Shown one piece after another: positions 61,455-64,000 of a DNA stretch of 64,000 nt; within the stretch, counting starts at the first letter, position 1, and each line of letters starts with the position of its first letter. Both the position numbers and the translations under genes were made by a program. Origin of the DNA: Candidatus Vallotiella sp. (ex Adelges kitamiensis). GTDB taxonomy: Bacteria > Pseudomonadota > Gammaproteobacteria > Burkholderiales > Burkholderiaceae. The notes beneath the pieces were generated by a model. The model was not told the origin of the DNA. It saw only the letters and a program-made list of their open reading frames with translations, and did not search any database. The DNA lies in assembly GCF_020342435.1 (NCBI RefSeq), contig NZ_CP080504.1:521698-585697 (forward strand), written 5' to 3'.

Positions 61455-62693
61455 TTAATCAATACTATGCTCTATTTTGCGAATATACTCGCTATCAGAC
61501 ACGCTACTAGCTATTATGCTAGCTGCATCCGAATGCGAACTATCGTTGTTAGGATAGGCAATATTATTGTTGGTGCTAATACGATCTTGATCGTACCTCA
61601 ATGTCTGCTCACCAAGTGCTATTTTGGCTATCAAGTCGCATAAAATATCGAGTCCTTGGCCGGTCCTCGCACTCACAAAAATGTGCTCAATATTCCCGAA
61701 CTCATCTCTCTCAATTATATTGACTCGACTCGCTAACTCAGGTTTCTGGTCAATCTTATTAAAGATAATAAGTTTCGGAATTGATGCTGCGCCAATCTTA
61801 AGCAAGACATTATTAACCTGTTCGATCTGGTTTGCATATACAGAGCTAGATACATCAACGATATGTAGAAGCAAATCAGCATGAAAAGTCTCCTCTAGAG
61901 TTGCACGAAAAGCTGAAATTAATTGGTGCGGCAAGTCGCGAATAAAGCCGACCGTGTCAGAAATCACGACATTACTTACTTCACGAAGGTAGAAGCGGCG
62001 AGATGTCGTATCTAATGTCGCAAATAATTGATTGGCTACATAAGTTTTTGTCTTAGTCAGTGCATTAAACAATGTTGACTTGCCGGAATTCGTATAGCCG
62101 ACCAAAGATACGGACAGTCTACAGTTACGTTCACGCTGGCAACGCTGTATGCTACGTTGGCATTTTAGCTTACACAATTTTCTGCGTAATATTTTAATGC
62201 GCGCGCCAATCAATTTCCGATCAGTTTCCAACTGTGTTTCACCTGGACCCCGCAATCCGATACCGCCTTTCTGTCGCCCCAGGTGTGTCCATGCTCGAAC
62301 TAAGCGTGTGGATAAGTATTGTAGCTGCGCTAGTTCTACTTGTAACTTACCTTCATAACTACGCGCGCGTTGTGCGAAGATATCAAGAATTAGGCTTGTA
62401 CGATCAACAACACGTTGCTCTAGAGCGCACTCTAAATTGCGCTGCTGCGCCGGCGATAATGCATGGTTAAAAATAAAAATGTTTACATCATTTTTTTGGG
62501 CACTACGCTGAAGCTCCCCGAGCTTTCCACTGCCGATAAAATAGGCAGCATTGGGGCTCGAACGTCGACCTATCAGCGTTAGCACTGGGCGGGCTCCAGC
62601 ACTGATGGCAAGCAAACTTAGCTCTTCAAGACTAGCTTGAACTTGAGCAGAGTTCTTTCCGAAATTTATACTAACAAGCGCTGCATTAATCAA
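61455..62693 (-). CDS. hflX: ribosome-rescue GTPase HflX
   Basis: A GTPase that splits stalled or hibernating 70S ribosomes. The N-terminal HflX domain includes AAYFIGSGKLGELQ and FNHALSPAQQRNLE. A coiled linker follows with KGGIGLRGPGETQLETDRK. The G domain has GYTNSGKSTLFNALT, the switch region around LFATLDTTSR, DTVGFIRDLPHQLI and NKID. The 412 residues end in a variable Ser/Asp-rich tail. It lies 56 bases after hfq, the standard hfq-hflX-hflK-hflC series. Confidence 0.95.
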   Translation of the reverse strand: MINAALVSINFGKNSAQVQASLEELSLLAISAGARPVLTLIGRRSSPNAAYFIGSGKLGELQRSAQKNDVNIFIFNHALSPAQQRNLECALEQRVVDRTSLILDIFAQRARSYEGKLQVELAQLQYLSTRLVRAWTHLGRQKGGIGLRGPGETQLETDRKLIGARIKILRRKLCKLKCQRSIQRCQRERNCRLSVSLVGYTNSGKSTLFNALTKTKTYVANQLFATLDTTSRRFYLREVSNVVISDTVGFIRDLPHQLISAFRATLEETFHADLLLHIVDVSSSVYANQIEQVNNVLLKIGAASIPKLIIFNKIDQKPELASRVNIIERDEFGNIEHIFVSARTGQGLDILCDLIAKIALGEQTLRYDQDRISTNNNIAYPNNDSSHSDAASIIASSVSDSEYIRKIEHSID

Positions 62694-62749
62694 ATCAATA
62701 GAATATTAGAGTATGAAAAAAGTTTGAGTCTGACCATAGTTATCTACCT

Positions 62750-62995
62750 TTACATCGAATGAGATTCTTCCGAATCAGGATAAAAGTTTACTAATCGTGC
62801 TGGCACAACAGTTGAGATTGCGTGCTTGTATACCATTTGTGTAATAGTATTACGGAGTAATACCACATATTGATCAAAGGATTCGATATTACCTTGCAAC
62901 TTAATACCGTTAACAAGATAAATCGATACCGGAACATGTTCCTTGCGTAGCGCGTTTAGAAACGGGTCTTGTAATAGTTGCCCTTTGTTGCTCAT
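62750..62995 (-). CDS. hfq: RNA chaperone Hfq
   Basis: An Sm-like hexameric RNA chaperone for small-RNA regulation. The 81 residues contain Sm1 ([40 protein letters not shown]) and Sm2 ([12 protein letters not shown]). The proximal-face residues, including the YKHAIST loop, are intact. Only a short acidic C-terminal tail is present, as usual in Burkholderia. Its survival suggests that small-RNA regulation persists. Confidence 0.97.
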   Translation of the reverse strand: MSNKGQLLQDPFLNALRKEHVPVSIYLVNGIKLQGNIESFDQYVVLLRNTITQMVYKHAISTVVPARLVNFYPDSEESHSM

Positions 62996-63124
62996 AATAA
63001 ACTCCGAGTTATTTTTTCAGATTAATAGTATAAGAGACAAAAAAGGAACGCAGGCAATCCTACACTATAGCCAACTCTTTAAGTTAATACCTTTACTAGA
63101 TAAATAATTATGGTAGCTTTAGTC

Positions 63125-64000
63125 TTAGCCTGCATAAGGATTTTTACTCGAACGAAACTCTATACGTAATGGGGTACCAGCAAGGCAAAAAGTTTTACGA
63201 AAATAGCCTTCGAGATAGCGTTTATACGCATCAGTGACCGCATCTAATGCATTACCATGGATCACAATAATCGGCGGGTTTTGTCCCCCTTGATGGGCAT
63301 AGCGTAACTTTGGGCGGATTGGGCCACGCCGCCTCGGCTGCTGGAATCGTACGGCAGAGATCAATGCCCGCGTAAGCTTAGGCGTTGACATCTTAGCTAT
63401 CGCGGCTGAGTAGGCGGCATCTACAGAGCGCATCAACGCACCGATCTTTGTCTTTTCTGATGCTGAGATGTAATGTGAATTTGAGAAGTCTAGGAATCTA
63501 AGCTTTCGAGCTAGGTTAATCTTAGTACGCCGGCGTATGTGTTCATCGAGGCCATCCCATTTGTTCACGCCAATTACGAGTGCTCGACCCTGCTCGACAA
63601 TAAAGCCGGCGATATGCGCATCCTGCTCTGAAATATCCTGCCGCGCATCAAGCAGTAAGATTACAACATTAGAATCAGCAATTGACTGCAGTGTTTTAAC
63701 CACTGAAAATTTTTCAACCGCTTCAAACATTTTACCGCGCTTTCGCAAACCGGCGGTATCGATCAGCGTATATTGGCAACCTTGATGCTCAAAGTCGATA
63801 TAGATAGAGTCACGCGTAGTACCAGGTAGATCATATGCTATCATGCGCTCCTCGCCAAGTAGAGCATTAACTAATGTCGATTTACCGACATTAGGCCGGC
63901 CGACGATAGCTATTTTTACTCCATTCTTCCGGGGCTCTTGGTCATGCGGGGCTTGATCCGCATAGGCAACGTCTAAAGCTTGCCCGATCATCTCAGTGAC
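63125..64000 (-). CDS. der: ribosome assembly GTPase Der/EngA, 3' part
   Basis: The minus-strand frame is open to the window edge, so the 5' part (the first G domain) is outside. What is seen is a linker, then the second G domain with [40 protein letters not shown] and VNKWDGLD. The KH-like C-terminal domain follows, ending [15 protein letters not shown]. Der has two tandem G domains and is needed for 50S assembly. An ATG at 63991 is internal, not the start. hfq follows 129 bases downstream, the usual order. Confidence 0.95.
   Translation of the reverse strand, partial: VTEMIGQALDVAYADQAPHDQEPRKNGVKIAIVGRPNVGKSTLVNALLGEERMIAYDLPGTTRDSIYIDFEHQGCQYTLIDTAGLRKRGKMFEAVEKFSVVKTLQSIADSNVVILLLDARQDISEQDAHIAGFIVEQGRALVIGVNKWDGLDEHIRRRTKINLARKLRFLDFSNSHYISASEKTKIGALMRSVDAAYSAAIAKMSTPKLTRALISAVRFQQPRRRGPIRPKLRYAHQGGQNPPIIVIHGNALDAVTDAYKRYLEGYFRKTFCLAGTPLRIEFRSSKNPYAG

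Overview
The window reads as part of a shrinking chromosome from a Burkholderiaceae (betaproteobacterial) symbiont. Almost every intact protein resembles its free-living Burkholderia homologue over its whole length. Local gene order is also Burkholderia-like: rluB-rimP-nusA-infB-rbfA-truB-typA-odhA-odhB-lpd-zapE, rpsF-priB-rpsR-rplI-dnaB, der-hfq-hflX-hflK-hflC-hisZ-purA, and arnT-arnB-arnC-arnA1-arnA2-arnD. The genes are separated by long A+T-rich stretches without coding capacity, several of which still hold decayed genes. That pattern fits a host-restricted lineage such as the Burkholderia-derived insect or fungal endosymbionts (Candidatus Vallotia or Mycoavidus types). The assignment comes from remembered protein similarity and synteny, not from a search.

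Layout. 1-217: tail of a cardiolipin synthase gene. 0.6-6.4 kb: gpx, rpiA, rlmB, rnr, then tRNA-Leu(CAG) with a good promoter. 7.4-16.4 kb: zapE, the 2-oxoglutarate dehydrogenase genes (lpd, sucB, sucA) and typA. 18.0-26.2 kb: truB, rbfA, infB, nusA, rimP and rluB, which serve translation, transcription and ribosome maturation. 26.2-30.9 kb: mostly eroded DNA with a scpB remnant, one small unknown gene and a shortened bamC. 30.9-35.0 kb: thrC and hom, preceded by a dead aminotransferase gene. 35.3-43.1 kb: the only long plus-strand block, a DUF498-type gene followed by the genes that put 4-amino-4-deoxy-L-arabinose on lipid A. 43.2-51.1 kb: pit and its DUF47 partner, dnaB, rplI, rpsR, priB, rpsF, an asparaginase and the ABC-F protein ybiT. 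51.1-53.9 kb: eroded metC and pgeF. 53.9-64 kb: rluD and bamD (divergent), purA, hisZ, hflC, hflK, hflX, hfq and the 3' part of der.

Functionally the window keeps core information processing, one TCA-cycle step, threonine synthesis, phosphate import, outer-membrane assembly and lipid A charge modification. It is losing an alanine-type aminotransferase, cystathionine beta-lyase, PgeF, ScpB and a small membrane protein of the arn cluster. I found those five losses by reading stop-interrupted frames against remembered family sequences. They are the most informative observations here. I saw no CRISPR array, insertion sequence, prophage, toxin cluster or convincing new system.
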